DNA of 32,316 nucleotides from Desulfurococcales archaeon (GTDB lineage: Archaea; Thermoproteota; Thermoprotei_A; Sulfolobales; NBVN01). The notes beneath the pieces are model-generated. The model saw only the letters and a list, made by a program, of their open reading frames with translations, did no database searches and was not told the origin of the DNA. The DNA is taken from NCBI GenBank assembly GCA_026986435.1, contig JALSOP010000122.1:1-32316 (forward strand). Direction: 5' to 3'. The position numbers were made by a program, and so were the translations under genes. Positions 1 to 9,350 of this stretch are shown here, in pieces (the first letter of the stretch is position 1; each line of letters starts with the position of its first letter).

Positions 1-2723
1 CCATATACTTCGCACTCAAGGTCGGGGCCAGGCCAAGAGGCTCGTCACTGGACGACCTCGTGAACGCCCGCCACAGGGCCCACGGGATGGGTGTGTTGCT
101 CGAGCTTGAGGACGAGCACAGAGTAATGCAGGTGCGTGTGAGGAAGCCCTTCGGCAAGCCGGCAACGTACTCTTTGAAGGTGCTGGACAAGCTAAGAGGG
201 AGGGTTGTTGACGCTGCGAACTCACAGACGGGGGTCAGGTCTAGGCTCGAGCACTACCTAGGCGTGAGCGTCGACACGGTGGTGAGGACATCGATAATAA
301 GGCAGGGTGAACTCACCAGACTCCTCATGGAGCAGCCCAGGGACAGGCTGGAGACCATTGACAAGATACTCGGGCTCGACACCTACCAAAAAGCCTACGA
401 GAAATTCAACGACCTCGTTCAGGTAGGCACAGCCAGCGGAGCAACCTACAGGGTAACGGAGAGGAGGGCGGTCGCTAGGGAGGCGGAACGTGTTAAGGCG
501 AGGATCGAGGAGCTGAAGGAGAGGGTTAGGGCGAGGCGCAAGGAGATAGGGCAGAAGGTCGTTGAGAAGAAGCAAAGGGAGGCCCGCCTAAAGAAGCTAA
601 GGAGCGAGCTCGACGCGGTTAGGGCAGAGGTCGAGGCCCTCCGCAAGAAAGCAGAGGAGGCGGCGGCAATACGTAAGCAGATCGAGGACAGGGAGGCCAG
701 GCTGAGAACGATAGCGGCAGAGCTCCAGAACATCCGCAAACAGAGGGAAAACATTGAGAAGAGGGTGAGCGAGCTCGCCGAATTCGAGAAGCTGGCGGAC
801 GCCCTCCCCGTTCTCAGCGAGGCTTCGAAGCTAGTCAACGAACTGAGAACCCTCGAAGAGGAGCTAGAGCAGCTCACGGATCGCCTAAGGAGCGCCGAGA
901 CCCTCTGGTCCACGGCGGCGAAGCTGGCAGGCGATCTCGGCATAAGCCCGGAGGAGGCTGAGGCCGAACTGCGGGCTGCTGAGGACATGCTGCAGGAAAT
1001 GATCGAGAAGAGGCAGGGAGTAGCGGCTTCGCTAGAGAACTCGAGGAGGCGGAGGAAGGAGCTGGAGGCCGAGCTAGCGGACATAACCAAAAACGTAGAG
1101 GAGGCCCTCAAGAGAGCTTCTTCTGTAGCAGGTCAGGGATTCGGGAGCGTGGCCGAGGCGTATGAGGCCATAAATAAGAGGCTGGCCGAACTGGAGGCCG
1201 AGATCGAGGAGATCGGTGAGGCGTTGAAGAGGGTGGCTGAGGAGAGGGCAGCCCTCACCGCCATGGCGGAGGAGGTCAAGAGGAAGATTTCCCTGCTTAG
1301 GCCAGGCATAATGCGGTGTCCCCTATGCGGTCATGACCTGAGTAGGGAGCGGGCTGAGGAGCTTAGGAGGGGTTACGCACAGGAGCTAGAGGAGATAACT
1401 GGTTCATTAGCCGAGCTTCGTAAGGCGGAGGCGGACCTCGAGAGGAGGATGGCTGACGCAAAGAGTGAGAGAGAACACCTGCACAAGCTGGAGAGGATGC
1501 TTGCCGAGGCCAGACCCCTTGAGGAGAGGGCATCAGATATCAAGGCGGCCATAACGAGGCTATCAGACGAGGAGGTCGCGGCTGAGTCAGCGCTCAACGA
1601 GCTCAGCAACAGGATAGCGGCGCTGAGGGAGAAGGTCGAGAAGCTCTCGAGGCTCTCTAAGACCATGGAGAGGCTCCACGGACTGCTCGGAAAGCACCCG
1701 TCAGAGACGGTGATCGAGGAAATGAAGGGGGAGGTGGAGAGCATTAAGCAAAAGCTTGAGGAAAGGCGCAAGTCCCTCGCCAACACACTGGCAAGGGCGT
1801 CCGAGATTCTCGGCAAGGAGGTCCATGAGGGAGAGATAATTGAATTATATGGTAAGGCGGTGGCCCCCGAGGCAAGGGAGGCTGTGCAGAGGATTAGGAG
1901 GCTTAGGGAGAAGCTGACCGCGCTGAGGGAGCAGGAAAACCGCCTTGCCTCCGAGGCAGAGATGATTGAGTCGGAGGTGCAGGGTCTGAGGGAGAGGCTG
2001 GAGAGCCTAAGGGAGTTCCTCAAAAGCCTGGAGATGAAGGAGGGCCTCATGAGGGAGAAGGAGGGAGAGGTGCTTGAGGAGGAGAAAGCTCTCAGCGCTG
2101 TCGAGGCCGAGATAAGGGGTATGGAGGAGGAGGTCGCCGAGAAAGAGAGGGAGATAGAGGACCTGAGTGCGCAGGCCGAGGAGCTGGGCAGGGTTGCTAG
2201 GAAGCTCGCTGTGCTGGCCTGGATCAAGGATAACGTGCTCCACAGGGAGAAGGCCCCGGCAATGATTAGGGAGAGGGCTAGGGAGGCTGTGGAGACGCTC
2301 CTAACGGACTACCTAGCGAGGCTCGGGATAGAGTTCGACTCCGTGAAGGTGGGGAAGGACTTCAGCATAACCCTAATCCGCGGGGGAGTGCAGGCACCGT
2401 TCACTTCACTCTCCGGTGGCGAGAAGGTTGCTCTGTCTATAGCCCTGCTCCTAGCGCTGAGGGCGGCGGTGTTAGGTAGGGCTGCCGGGTTCCTCATACT
2501 AGACGAGCCGACCATACACCTCGACAGCGAGAGGAGAGAGCTCTTCGTCGAGCTCCTCAAGGAGTTCCGTGGCGGGAGAATAGTTAGGCAGTTGCTCGTG
2601 GTCACGCATGAGGAGAGGGTTGAGGACGCCGCAGACCTGGTGATCAGGGTGATTAAGAGGCCTGGCTCCGACTCGGAGATAAGGTATGTCGGGGTCGGGG
2701 AAGCGGTTGGTCAGACAGCGTAA
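1..2723 (+). CDS. rad50: Rad50 DNA double-strand break repair ATPase (5' end missing)
   Basis: SMC-like ATPase that partners Mre11 in tethering and processing DNA ends. The frame is open to the left edge, reading IYFALKVGARPRGSS before the first GTG (60), so the true start and the Walker A loop lie outside the window. Visible parts, in order: the end of the N-terminal ATPase lobe, with the Q-loop-type stretch RTSIIRQGEL (about 290-320); a long Glu/Lys/Arg-rich coiled coil; a zinc hook CPLC at 1317-1328; the return coiled coil; the C-terminal lobe with ABC signature SLSGGEK (from 2406), Walker B FLILDEP (about 2491) and the switch-type VVTHEE. nurA and herA follow, and mre11 is probably just upstream, as in many archaea. 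The identification is firm; only the 5' end is incomplete. Confidence 0.96.
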   Translation, partial: IYFALKVGARPRGSSLDDLVNARHRAHGMGVLLELEDEHRVMQVRVRKPFGKPATYSLKVLDKLRGRVVDAANSQTGVRSRLEHYLGVSVDTVVRTSIIRQGELTRLLMEQPRDRLETIDKILGLDTYQKAYEKFNDLVQVGTASGATYRVTERRAVAREAERVKARIEELKERVRARRKEIGQKVVEKKQREARLKKLRSELDAVRAEVEALRKKAEEAAAIRKQIEDREARLRTIAAELQNIRKQRENIEKRVSELAEFEKLADALPVLSEASKLVNELRTLEEELEQLTDRLRSAETLWSTAAKLAGDLGISPEEAEAELRAAEDMLQEMIEKRQGVAASLENSRRRRKELEAELADITKNVEEALKRASSVAGQGFGSVAEAYEAINKRLAELEAEIEEIGEALKRVAEERAALTAMAEEVKRKISLLRPGIMRCPLCGHDLSRERAEELRRGYAQELEEITGSLAELRKAEADLERRMADAKSEREHLHKLERMLAEARPLEERASDIKAAITRLSDEEVAAESALNELSNRIAALREKVEKLSRLSKTMERLHGLLGKHPSETVIEEMKGEVESIKQKLEERRKSLANTLARASEILGKEVHEGEIIELYGKAVAPEAREAVQRIRRLREKLTALREQENRLASEAEMIESEVQGLRERLESLREFLKSLEMKEGLMREKEGEVLEEEKALSAVEAEIRGMEEEVAEKEREIEDLSAQAEELGRVARKLAVLAWIKDNVLHREKAPAMIRERAREAVETLLTDYLARLGIEFDSVKVGKDFSITLIRGGVQAPFTSLSGGEKVALSIALLLALRAAVLGRAAGFLILDEPTIHLDSERRELFVELLKEFRGGRIVRQLLVVTHEERVEDAADLVIRVIKRPGSDSEIRYVGVGEAVGQTA

Positions 2724-2798
2724 GTATTACCTATGAATCCCGGGGATCCACGTGAGGAGCAATAACAGCTTATTCGGGCATACTGTCCTAATTACTTA

Positions 2799-4040
2799 GT
2801 GGGCGGCCATCTCTTGAACAGATCATTGATAGAGGCTGCTGGGAGAAAGAAGTGGCGCCTCAGGAGTTTCTTCGGGATGACGTCAGAGTTCGCTGAACTA
2901 CTCAGAACAGCGCTGACGCAGATGTGGGTACCGATCAATGGCGGGCACCCGCCCTCATCGGTTGTCGGAGTCGACGGCTCACTAGTTAGCCTAGACCTAA
3001 GGAACATGCTCATATATGCCGTGACGTCTGTCGCGGTCGGTTTTAGGCGGGTGGGGAACGGTTACTCGGAATCCGAGCCCATAGAACTGGCGGATATTGA
3101 TGTAGTCATAGGTAAGGAGATGGAGAGCGTCACCCACCTAGCGAGGGAGATCCTCGAGGTTAAGGCCCTAAGGGAGGCGATAATCAGGCAAGACCCCAGC
3201 CTAGTGCTCGTGGACGGCTCGCTCCTGGCAATCCTAATGAGGCCAGCGCCTGTGCTCGGCAGAGCCTCACTGAGGGAGATGGCTGCCCAGTTCCGCGAGA
3301 GCACAGGCATCGACCCCCTAGAGCTCGTGGAGCAGGGCCTGAGAGAGGAGGTTGGGAGAGACAGTATACTTAGGCAGAGGCCCCTCCTTGTAATAGACTC
3401 GGTCAACCCCCACGCCCTCAGCGAGGAACTCATTAAGCCTGTCCTGCTGTTCACGTACCTAGAGAAGCTGGCGGCCTTGAGGCAGGCCCTTGATGAGGCC
3501 TGGCGGAGAGGGGCAACGGTGGCGTATGTCGCTAAGAGGGGTATCTCTTCCCACTTCTACGACAGATACGTTAGGAGGCTCCTCAAAGAGACTATTGAGA
3601 CACCGAGGGCGAGGAGGCTCAGCGACATAACTTTCTTTGATCTGGCCGACACGCCGGGCTACGCCGTCCTACCACCGCAGCACGGCGGCGGTGTACATGT
3701 CGAGGGAGCCACAGAACACGCTGCCGAACCCCCTAGGGAGCTCGGCTTGCTGGATTTCTACCGAGGTGTAAACATAGCGATCACCTACGTCAAGCTATCA
3801 CCGACGGCGCCGGCACTGAGGGTCGAGATACCGCTCCGCGGTGGCGACCCCGAGGAGGTAGTGGAGGATGTAGTTGAGGCCATGCTCACGCTCAGCCCTG
3901 AGGGGTACCCGTACCCACTCACTGTTGCGGACGCTCACTGCAGAATCAGGCATGAAGACCTGAGGAGGGTCCTTGATTTCTTGGGCATAGGCCCCAGACT
4001 CACCGGTAGGGAGGGGATGGGTGTATGGCTCAAGACATGA
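2799..4040 (+). CDS. nurA: NurA 5'-3' nuclease
   Basis: Nuclease that works with the HerA translocase in DNA end resection after Mre11-Rad50. The 413-residue product has the NurA hallmarks: an N-terminal VVGVDGS with metal-binding Asp59, a second LVLVDGS strand near residue 140, and a C-terminal region ending in TVADAHCRIRHEDLRRVLDF, typical of the RNase H-like fold of NurA. The start is GTG at 2799 with no clear Shine-Dalgarno sequence. It lies 75 bases after rad50 and overlaps herA by 16 bases, so NurA and HerA are probably made together. The family call rests on motifs, length and position between rad50 and herA. Confidence 0.9.
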   Translation: MGGHLLNRSLIEAAGRKKWRLRSFFGMTSEFAELLRTALTQMWVPINGGHPPSSVVGVDGSLVSLDLRNMLIYAVTSVAVGFRRVGNGYSESEPIELADIDVVIGKEMESVTHLAREILEVKALREAIIRQDPSLVLVDGSLLAILMRPAPVLGRASLREMAAQFRESTGIDPLELVEQGLREEVGRDSILRQRPLLVIDSVNPHALSEELIKPVLLFTYLEKLAALRQALDEAWRRGATVAYVAKRGISSHFYDRYVRRLLKETIETPRARRLSDITFFDLADTPGYAVLPPQHGGGVHVEGATEHAAEPPRELGLLDFYRGVNIAITYVKLSPTAPALRVEIPLRGGDPEEVVEDVVEAMLTLSPEGYPYPLTVADAHCRIRHEDLRRVLDFLGIGPRLTGREGMGVWLKT

Positions 4041-5668
4041 ACCAGAACCGGGCGTACGTTATAGGGGAGGCCACGCACTCATCAATATACTTCATATCGC
4101 CAACACCTCCGAGGGTGGGAGAGTACGTTGTTGTGAGGCACCCGGAAGGGGACGTTCTCGCCCTCGTAGAGAAGTCGGTAATGGGTAACCCCCTCCTTCC
4201 GCCTGACACGAGATCCATGGACATAGTCGTTACGGCGGTCCGGATGGGTGTAGGTGACAGGCACTACATGCTTGGACAGGCAAAGCTCCTTACGTTCATA
4301 CGCTCCATAATAGAAGAGGGGGAGCCCAGGCGCCCGAAGACCCCTCCGCCCCCCGGGTCTGAGGTCGTGCCTGCGGATGATTCTGTGCTGGCCATGATAT
4401 TCGGGAGGCAGAGGAGTGACTGCATCAGGGAGTTAGGGGGGAGGTCGTACAACGTGTGTGTCCGCCTCGGCACCCTACTTGGTTACGGGGGCAGGGTGGA
4501 GTACTACGTCAATGTCGAGAGTCTGGTTAGTAGGCACCTAGCGATACTCGCCGTCACAGGCGCGGGTAAATCAAACACCGTGGCGATATTGGCTAGGAGG
4601 ATCGTTGAGGGCCTGAAGGGCACAGTGCTGATCGTGGATCCTCACTCGGAGTACAGGTCACTGGCCCAGGCAGAGGAGCTGCGGGAGAAGGTACACATAA
4701 TACCGCCCAGGATACATCCAGCGGCCCTCACGATCGACGACTACTACCAGCTCATAGGCATAGGGCCGGGCGCCAGTAAGCAGCGCCTCTACTTCAAGTT
4801 CGCGTATGATGCCGCCAGACACGACGCCGCGCAGGCGAGGACCGACGAGTTCTTCGACCTCCTCTACGAATATGCGAGGAGGATGGCGCTAGAGAACAAA
4901 TACAGAACACTTGATGGTAAGTGGGCTGACGTCAAGGGAAATGACAGGAACTCAGTAATTGATGTCTTCCTAAAGCTTGACACGTTCCGGAGCAGGTACT
5001 ACGGCGAGGGTGCCAGGGACTTCACCCTCCTTGATAATTCGGCACCCCACGACCTTGAGGCAATGGTGGTTCCCGGAAAGATAAACGTGCTGCCAATAGG
5101 GGAGCTCACTGAGGAGACCCAGGATGTCGTGGCATCGTTCTTCATAAAGAAACTGCTGTACGAGAGGAAAAACTACGTAAACAGCGGTGGGGTAAGGGGG
5201 TACCCAGTACCGGTGCTCCTGGTAATCGAGGAGGCCCACACCCTGATACCAGCCAACAGGTCGACGATGACCAAGCAATACGTTGCCAAGGTAGCGAGAG
5301 AGGGCAGGAAGTTCGGCGTCGGCATGGTACTCGTGTCACAGAGGCCGAGAGGCCTTGATGAGGAGGCCCTCTCCCAGACGAACAACAAGATAATCTTGAG
5401 GATAGTGTCGCCGGACGACCTAAGGCAGGTGAGGGCGGCTAGCGAGAACCTCAGCGAGGAACTCAGCGAGCTCCTTCCCTCGCTCAACAACGGTGAGGCT
5501 ATAGTGCTCGGGATGATGACGCCCCTTCCGGCCCTAGTTAGGATAGACCTAGCGGACTTCAAAATAGGCGGGACGGACAGGCCCATAGTGCATGAATGGA
5601 TGAGGTATTCATCGAGCCAGGATAGCTCGAGTGCGTTATGGGGAGGTGAGGACGATACTTTAATGTAA
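4025..5668 (+). CDS. herA: HerA hexameric DNA translocase
   Basis: FtsK/HerA-type ATPase that forms a hexameric ring, docks NurA and drives resection. The 547 residues show an N-terminal HAS-barrel (about 8-55), Walker A AVTGAGKS at 176-183, VLIVDPHSEY at 201-210, Walker B VLLVIEEAH near 397-405 with Glu402/Glu403, and a VSQRPRGLDEE stretch further on, as in HerA. Two starts are possible. ATG 4025 sits about 10 bases after a GAGG and overlaps nurA by 16 bases. ATG 4037 forms an ATGA with the nurA stop but has a distant ribosome site. I prefer 4025. Length and motifs are normal for the family. Confidence 0.95.
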   Translation: MAQDMNQNRAYVIGEATHSSIYFISPTPPRVGEYVVVRHPEGDVLALVEKSVMGNPLLPPDTRSMDIVVTAVRMGVGDRHYMLGQAKLLTFIRSIIEEGEPRRPKTPPPPGSEVVPADDSVLAMIFGRQRSDCIRELGGRSYNVCVRLGTLLGYGGRVEYYVNVESLVSRHLAILAVTGAGKSNTVAILARRIVEGLKGTVLIVDPHSEYRSLAQAEELREKVHIIPPRIHPAALTIDDYYQLIGIGPGASKQRLYFKFAYDAARHDAAQARTDEFFDLLYEYARRMALENKYRTLDGKWADVKGNDRNSVIDVFLKLDTFRSRYYGEGARDFTLLDNSAPHDLEAMVVPGKINVLPIGELTEETQDVVASFFIKKLLYERKNYVNSGGVRGYPVPVLLVIEEAHTLIPANRSTMTKQYVAKVAREGRKFGVGMVLVSQRPRGLDEEALSQTNNKIILRIVSPDDLRQVRAASENLSEELSELLPSLNNGEAIVLGMMTPLPALVRIDLADFKIGGTDRPIVHEWMRYSSSQDSSSALWGGEDDTLM

Positions 5669-5697
5669 CGACTTGTTCGCATAAAGTTTCCTTAAGA

Positions 5698-5742
5698 ACT
5701 TAATTATGAAAATAATTGTTGACACAGGAGAATAAAGGAGGG
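5698..5742 (+). promoter_or_regulatory. Candidate promoter and strong ribosome site of the DUF998 gene
   Basis: A TATA-like TTAATTAT (about 5700-5707) lies some 45 bases before the start. GGAGGGA (5736-5742) follows, eight bases before ATG 5751. This suggests a separate transcript from herA with a short leader. The ribosome site is clear; the TATA element is read by eye. Confidence 0.45.
5702..5717. repeat. AT-rich inverted repeat in the promoter of the DUF998 gene
   Basis: AATTAT (5702-5707) and ATAATT (5712-5717) flank GAAA. The repeat lies inside the AT-rich stretch upstream of the membrane protein gene and overlaps its likely TATA element. It could be an operator half-site pair or a chance AT palindrome; at six A:T pairs it is weak as a hairpin. 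Confidence 0.3.
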
Positions 5743-5750
5743 ATGAATTA

Positions 5751-6287
5751 ATGAGAATAAGTTATCTCTTTGTGATCATAACGATAACGACTCCCTTCCT
5801 AGCCATAGCGATCTCCGCCTCGATGTACCCGGGTTTCAGCCCCTGCAAGAACGCCCTCAGCGACCTCGGCCACGCCACCAGGTCCCCGTCGGCCCCGATC
5901 TTTAACCTCGGCCTCACAATAACGTCGTTCCTGCTCATTATCCAGGCGGTCGCGTACCTGTGGGAGAAGGACCACGCGTTGTCAGGGACGCTTCTCTCAG
6001 CTGCCTTCTTCCTCCAGCTCGTCGCTGTTTATGATGAGGTATACGGCGTTAGGTTCGATCACTTACATTTCTTAGTGTCGGCGCTCTTCTTCATAGCAAT
6101 TATCACGTTCCTACTCCTGTACGCGGTGAAGCGGAAGAGGGTATGGGCAGCGATAGCAGTGGTGACAGCGATCGCTGTTTGGGCCCTACACTTCGCAGCA
6201 AGGGTACCGCCGGGGGCAGCAATACCCGAGCTTCTGTCGGTGCTCCTGTTCCTCCCTGCTTACGTTGAGCTAATGCTTAGTGGCTGA
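5751..6287 (+). CDS. DUF998 family integral membrane protein
   Basis: A 178-residue polytopic membrane protein with about six hydrophobic segments (near 6-26, 53-72, 80-96, 107-126, 130-148 and 158-176). The motif FSPCKNALSDLGHATRS after the first segment matches the NALSDLG signature of the DUF998 family, whose biochemical role is not settled. ATG 5751 is preceded by a good GGAGGGA at the right distance. It has its own AT-rich upstream region and is not translationally coupled to herA or to the glycosylase that follows. The family call is good; the function is unknown, and nothing ties it to DNA repair except position. Confidence 0.75.
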   Translation: MRISYLFVIITITTPFLAIAISASMYPGFSPCKNALSDLGHATRSPSAPIFNLGLTITSFLLIIQAVAYLWEKDHALSGTLLSAAFFLQLVAVYDEVYGVRFDHLHFLVSALFFIAIITFLLLYAVKRKRVWAAIAVVTAIAVWALHFAARVPPGAAIPELLSVLLFLPAYVELMLSG

Positions 6288-6323
6288 GATCGGTATCAGC
6301 GAGTAACCGCCTCATCACCGATC
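6288..6323. repeat. Inverted repeat after the DUF998 gene
   Basis: GATCGGT (6288-6294), directly after the stop codon, pairs with ACCGATC (6317-6323) across a 22-base loop. No T tract follows, so it is not a classical archaeal terminator. It may be a weak RNA hairpin between the two genes. Confidence 0.3.
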
Positions 6324-6376
6324 ACTCTCCCCGAAAACTCATCATCCAGTAAGGGAGATGAGGAGGGAGATATAGA

Positions 6377-7210
6377 TTGCTCATAAACGAAGCCAGGGCC
6401 AGGGAACTGGGGAACCTATTCGGGAGCGTCGGCTTACGGGGTGTGACGGCCTTCGAGGACGAGGACCCGCAGATGAGGTCAGCGAAAACAATAGAGGCCA
6501 TATGCCCCGGCACCGCAGCTACGGCGCTCTATACTAACGCCTTGGTGAGCTACATGCTCCCCATGAAGGGGGAGAGGTACTGGGCTCTTTTCGCCGAGCA
6601 CATAACAAGGAGCTGCCCCAGGGGCTGGGAGCAGCTAATCGAGTCTGTGAAGGGGTTCACCAGTTCTGTACACAGGTTCGGGGTAAGGCAGAAGCTTAAC
6701 AGACTGGATGCACTGAGGCGCTGCGTAAGATTGGAAAACCTCATAAGGGTAGGTGATTACGTCGGCCTCTGGCACGAGACAGCTAGGTGCCTGAGAACAC
6801 AGAGAGACAAGAAGACCGTCGTATTCTCTGTGAAGATGGCGTACTATGGGAGGAGGGCAGCAGGTCACCGAGAGGCACTGCCGATGAGCATACCGATACC
6901 CGTCGATAGGAGGGTGGCCAGGGCATCAATACTCTCAGGCGTGATAGAGGGAGCAGCGAGCATTGAGGACCTGATGAGAAAGCACAGAATCGTTGCGAGA
7001 GCGTGGGGGATTGTGGCGGAGATTAGCGGCGTTCCCCCGCTTCACCTCGACTCAGTACTCTGGGTAATCACTTCATACTGGGAGATCCCTTCCCCCTATA
7101 AAGTGCTGAGGTCCTTGCCACAGGGTCTTGTTGAGAAGGTCGGCGAAGACCTGCTTCTTGTCATCATTAAGGAACTCCTGTTCTACCGGAGGAGCATTCG
7201 GCAAAACTAA
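6377..7210 (+). CDS. Archaeal 8-oxoguanine DNA glycosylase/lyase, AGOG type
   Basis: Base-excision repair enzyme that removes 8-oxoguanine and nicks the abasic site. The 277-residue product carries the AGOG core: RDKKTVVFSVKMAYY (143-157) followed by IPIPVDRRVARAS with Asp177. In Pyrobaculum AGOG the catalytic pair is Lys140 and Asp172; the same 32-residue spacing here points to Lys145 (or adjacent Lys146) and Asp177. The start is TTG 6377, supported by a strong AGGAGGG (6361-6367) nine bases upstream; no in-frame ATG lies nearby. It is slightly longer than the Pyrobaculum protein (about 256 residues). Its position after rad50-nurA-herA makes a loose repair neighbourhood. Confidence 0.85.
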   Translation: MLINEARARELGNLFGSVGLRGVTAFEDEDPQMRSAKTIEAICPGTAATALYTNALVSYMLPMKGERYWALFAEHITRSCPRGWEQLIESVKGFTSSVHRFGVRQKLNRLDALRRCVRLENLIRVGDYVGLWHETARCLRTQRDKKTVVFSVKMAYYGRRAAGHREALPMSIPIPVDRRVARASILSGVIEGAASIEDLMRKHRIVARAWGIVAEISGVPPLHLDSVLWVITSYWEIPSPYKVLRSLPQGLVEKVGEDLLLVIIKELLFYRRSIRQN

Positions 7211-7247
7211 TTTGCTTGTCCGCATACCGCCTATGGTCAGGTAGGTC

Positions 7248-7967
7248 ATGGTAGACGTCGTCATTGTAGAGAACCTCGTCAAGAGATACGGGGACGTCCT
7301 AGCGCTGAGGGGGATATCGTTCACTGTGAAACAGGGCGAGATATTCGGGCTCGTAGGCCCTAACGGCGCAGGAAAGACTACGACTCTCCGCATACTGGCG
7401 ACACTCCTAACACCTACCTCAGGCAGGGTCGAGGTGCTGGGCCACGATGTCGTTACTGAGAGGGACGAGATCCGGAAGCTGATGTCGTACCTGCCCGAGG
7501 AGGCGGGCGCTTACCCGTACCTCACGGGGAGGGAGTATCTGGAGCTAATGGCGAAAATATACAGGGCAGGCCTTGAGGCCGTTGAGGAAGGCATAAAGAT
7601 CGCTGGGCTCGGCGACGCAATCGACAGGCAGGTCCGGACGTACTCTAAGGGTATGAAGAGAAGGCTGCAGTTGGCGAGGGCACTCATGGTCAAGCCGAAG
7701 CTCGCCATACTGGATGAGCCGACATCGGGCCTCGACGTGATCCATGCTGTGCACGTTAGGAGAATGATCAAGCAGTACGCAAAGGAACACGGCGTCTCCG
7801 TTCTCCTCTCGTCTCACAACATGCTTGAGGTACACTACCTCTGCGATCGTGTAGCCCTCATCGACAAGGGCGTGCTGAAACTAGTGGGCAAGCCAGAGGA
7901 GCTGCTAGAGGAGTACGGGGCATCGAACCTTGAGGAGGTGTTCGTGAAGGTGGTGGCCCATGCTTAA
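7248..7967 (+). CDS. ABC-2 type transporter ATP-binding subunit
   Basis: A 239-residue ATPase that would power the permease encoded next. It has Walker A GPNGAGKT (37-44), a Q-loop region near SYLPEE, a signature in the YSKGM form (132-136) common in this subfamily, Walker B LAILDEP (152-158) and switch His190 (LSSH). The family (CcmA/NatA-like) exports drugs, Na+, lipids or polysaccharides; the substrate cannot be read from the sequence. ATG 7248 starts the frame. The end overlaps the permease start by eight bases, so the two are translationally coupled. Confidence 0.92.
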   Translation: MVDVVIVENLVKRYGDVLALRGISFTVKQGEIFGLVGPNGAGKTTTLRILATLLTPTSGRVEVLGHDVVTERDEIRKLMSYLPEEAGAYPYLTGREYLELMAKIYRAGLEAVEEGIKIAGLGDAIDRQVRTYSKGMKRRLQLARALMVKPKLAILDEPTSGLDVIHAVHVRRMIKQYAKEHGVSVLLSSHNMLEVHYLCDRVALIDKGVLKLVGKPEELLEEYGASNLEEVFVKVVAHA

Positions 7968-9288
7968 GGAGCTGATCATAAAGGACGTGAAGAACACCCT
8001 GCGCGACCTCAAGATAGTTGTTGGCGCGATAATCCTGCCATTCATATTGTTCTCGATAATGGGCATAGCGATCTCCGCTGGTGCCGGGCAGATGGTGCAG
8101 GAGGTGACGGAGAAAGTAAAAGCAGTTAACCTCATAGTGTGCGACGAGGACGCAAGCAACTACAGCACTCTCTATGTGAGCTTCCTCGAAAAGGTTGCGA
8201 GCAACGTCACCTACGCAACAAGCTGTAGCGCTTCGCCGGAGGAACTCCTTAGTCAAGGATACGACCTCGTGGTCGTTATCCCGAAGGGCTTCGGGGAGAA
8301 CATAAGCGAGGAGGACCCGGCCAACGTGGAGGTCTATACTAAAGTTAAGGGCGTGTCCATGACTGCCGTTTCCCTAGTGACGGCGATGGTGGGTGTCGTG
8401 AGGTCGGCGGCCGACATGCTCTCGTCCTACCTTCTCACGCAGGCGGGAGTTAAGCCGGAGTTCGCCTTCAGTCCTCTGAGGATAGAGTCACTCGTCATGA
8501 TGAGGGGAGAGATGGTCGACCTGAGGGTGCTTGAGTCAATAGCGTCCTCGATGTTCATGCTCATCTTCGCCCCACTAGTTGTCGTTTCCTCGGCGCTGGG
8601 CATGGCAGCGACATCCATGGCGAAGGAGAATGAGGAGAAGACCATGGAGGTACTCCTAACGTTGCCCGTGCCAAGAATTCATATAGTGCTGTCGAAGCTT
8701 GTTGGGACTATGATACTTGTGGCGCTCTCAACGATCTCATTCATAGGCGGCTTCGCGGTCTACGTAGGGAGCATAATGGCTATGGCCTCAGCACCGGAGA
8801 GTGGTGGGGCGGCATCGACCGGGTTCGGCACAGCGAGCTTCGTTGACCCTACCTTGATGGTGCTCTTTGGGACAGTGATATTCATCTCCTTGATGGCCGT
8901 GGCAGCGCTGGGCATACTCCTCGGGTCAATAGCCCCTGACTCGAGGGCTGTCGGCACCTACATAGGTCCTGTGAGCATAGTCGTGATGATACCCGCCTTC
9001 ATACTAATGTTCGTGGACTTGTCAAGCCTCTCACCAGCTGGGCAGGTGGCCCTCCTCCTAACGAGTCCATTCACAGCTGCCGTGATAGTCGTCAAGGCCT
9101 GGTTCGAGAGTGCTTACACATTCATTGCGGCCAGCATCGGTGTCTCACTGGCGTTTGTCCTAGCGCTCCTTTACCTATCATCAGCTCTTCTAGAAAGTGA
9201 GAAATTGTTAAGTCTTCAGTATAGACTTATGATGATGAGATCCGGCAAAGGAAGAAAGAGACGAAAGCGGCTCTTTTCGAGAAGTTAG
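7960..9288 (+). CDS. ABC-2 type transporter permease
   Basis: A 442-residue membrane protein with the ABC-2/NatB plan: one N-terminal membrane segment (about 21-43), a large extracytoplasmic domain (about 50-190), then several C-terminal segments from about residue 200. The cytoplasmic coupling-type motif KENEEKTMEVLLTLP lies between the second and third segments. The tail is strongly basic (RSGKGRKRRKRLFSRS) and probably cytoplasmic. It overlaps the ATPase gene and with it forms a complete exporter, working as two permeases plus two ATPases or as a dimer with itself. The substrate is unknown. Base composition is ordinary for the window, in contrast to the next three genes. Confidence 0.9.
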   Translation: MLKELIIKDVKNTLRDLKIVVGAIILPFILFSIMGIAISAGAGQMVQEVTEKVKAVNLIVCDEDASNYSTLYVSFLEKVASNVTYATSCSASPEELLSQGYDLVVVIPKGFGENISEEDPANVEVYTKVKGVSMTAVSLVTAMVGVVRSAADMLSSYLLTQAGVKPEFAFSPLRIESLVMMRGEMVDLRVLESIASSMFMLIFAPLVVVSSALGMAATSMAKENEEKTMEVLLTLPVPRIHIVLSKLVGTMILVALSTISFIGGFAVYVGSIMAMASAPESGGAASTGFGTASFVDPTLMVLFGTVIFISLMAVAALGILLGSIAPDSRAVGTYIGPVSIVVMIPAFILMFVDLSSLSPAGQVALLLTSPFTAAVIVVKAWFESAYTFIAASIGVSLAFVLALLYLSSALLESEKLLSLQYRLMMMRSGKGRKRRKRLFSRS

Positions 9289-9350
9289 AACAGGGTTTCG
9301 CATCCTTAACTTAATCTACCTTATAGTCCCGTATTATGCGGTAATGGGTG

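Noticed and set aside
1373-2227. Long open frame on the minus strand inside rad50 (also 446-1111).
   Set aside because: The product is Ser/Leu-rich low-complexity, as expected opposite a Glu/Arg-rich coiled coil. It has no motif, and the plus-strand gene is certain.
6288-6323. The GATCGGT/ACCGATC pair considered as a rho-independent terminator.
   Set aside because: The loop is 22 bases and no T tract follows; it is kept only as a weak inverted repeat.
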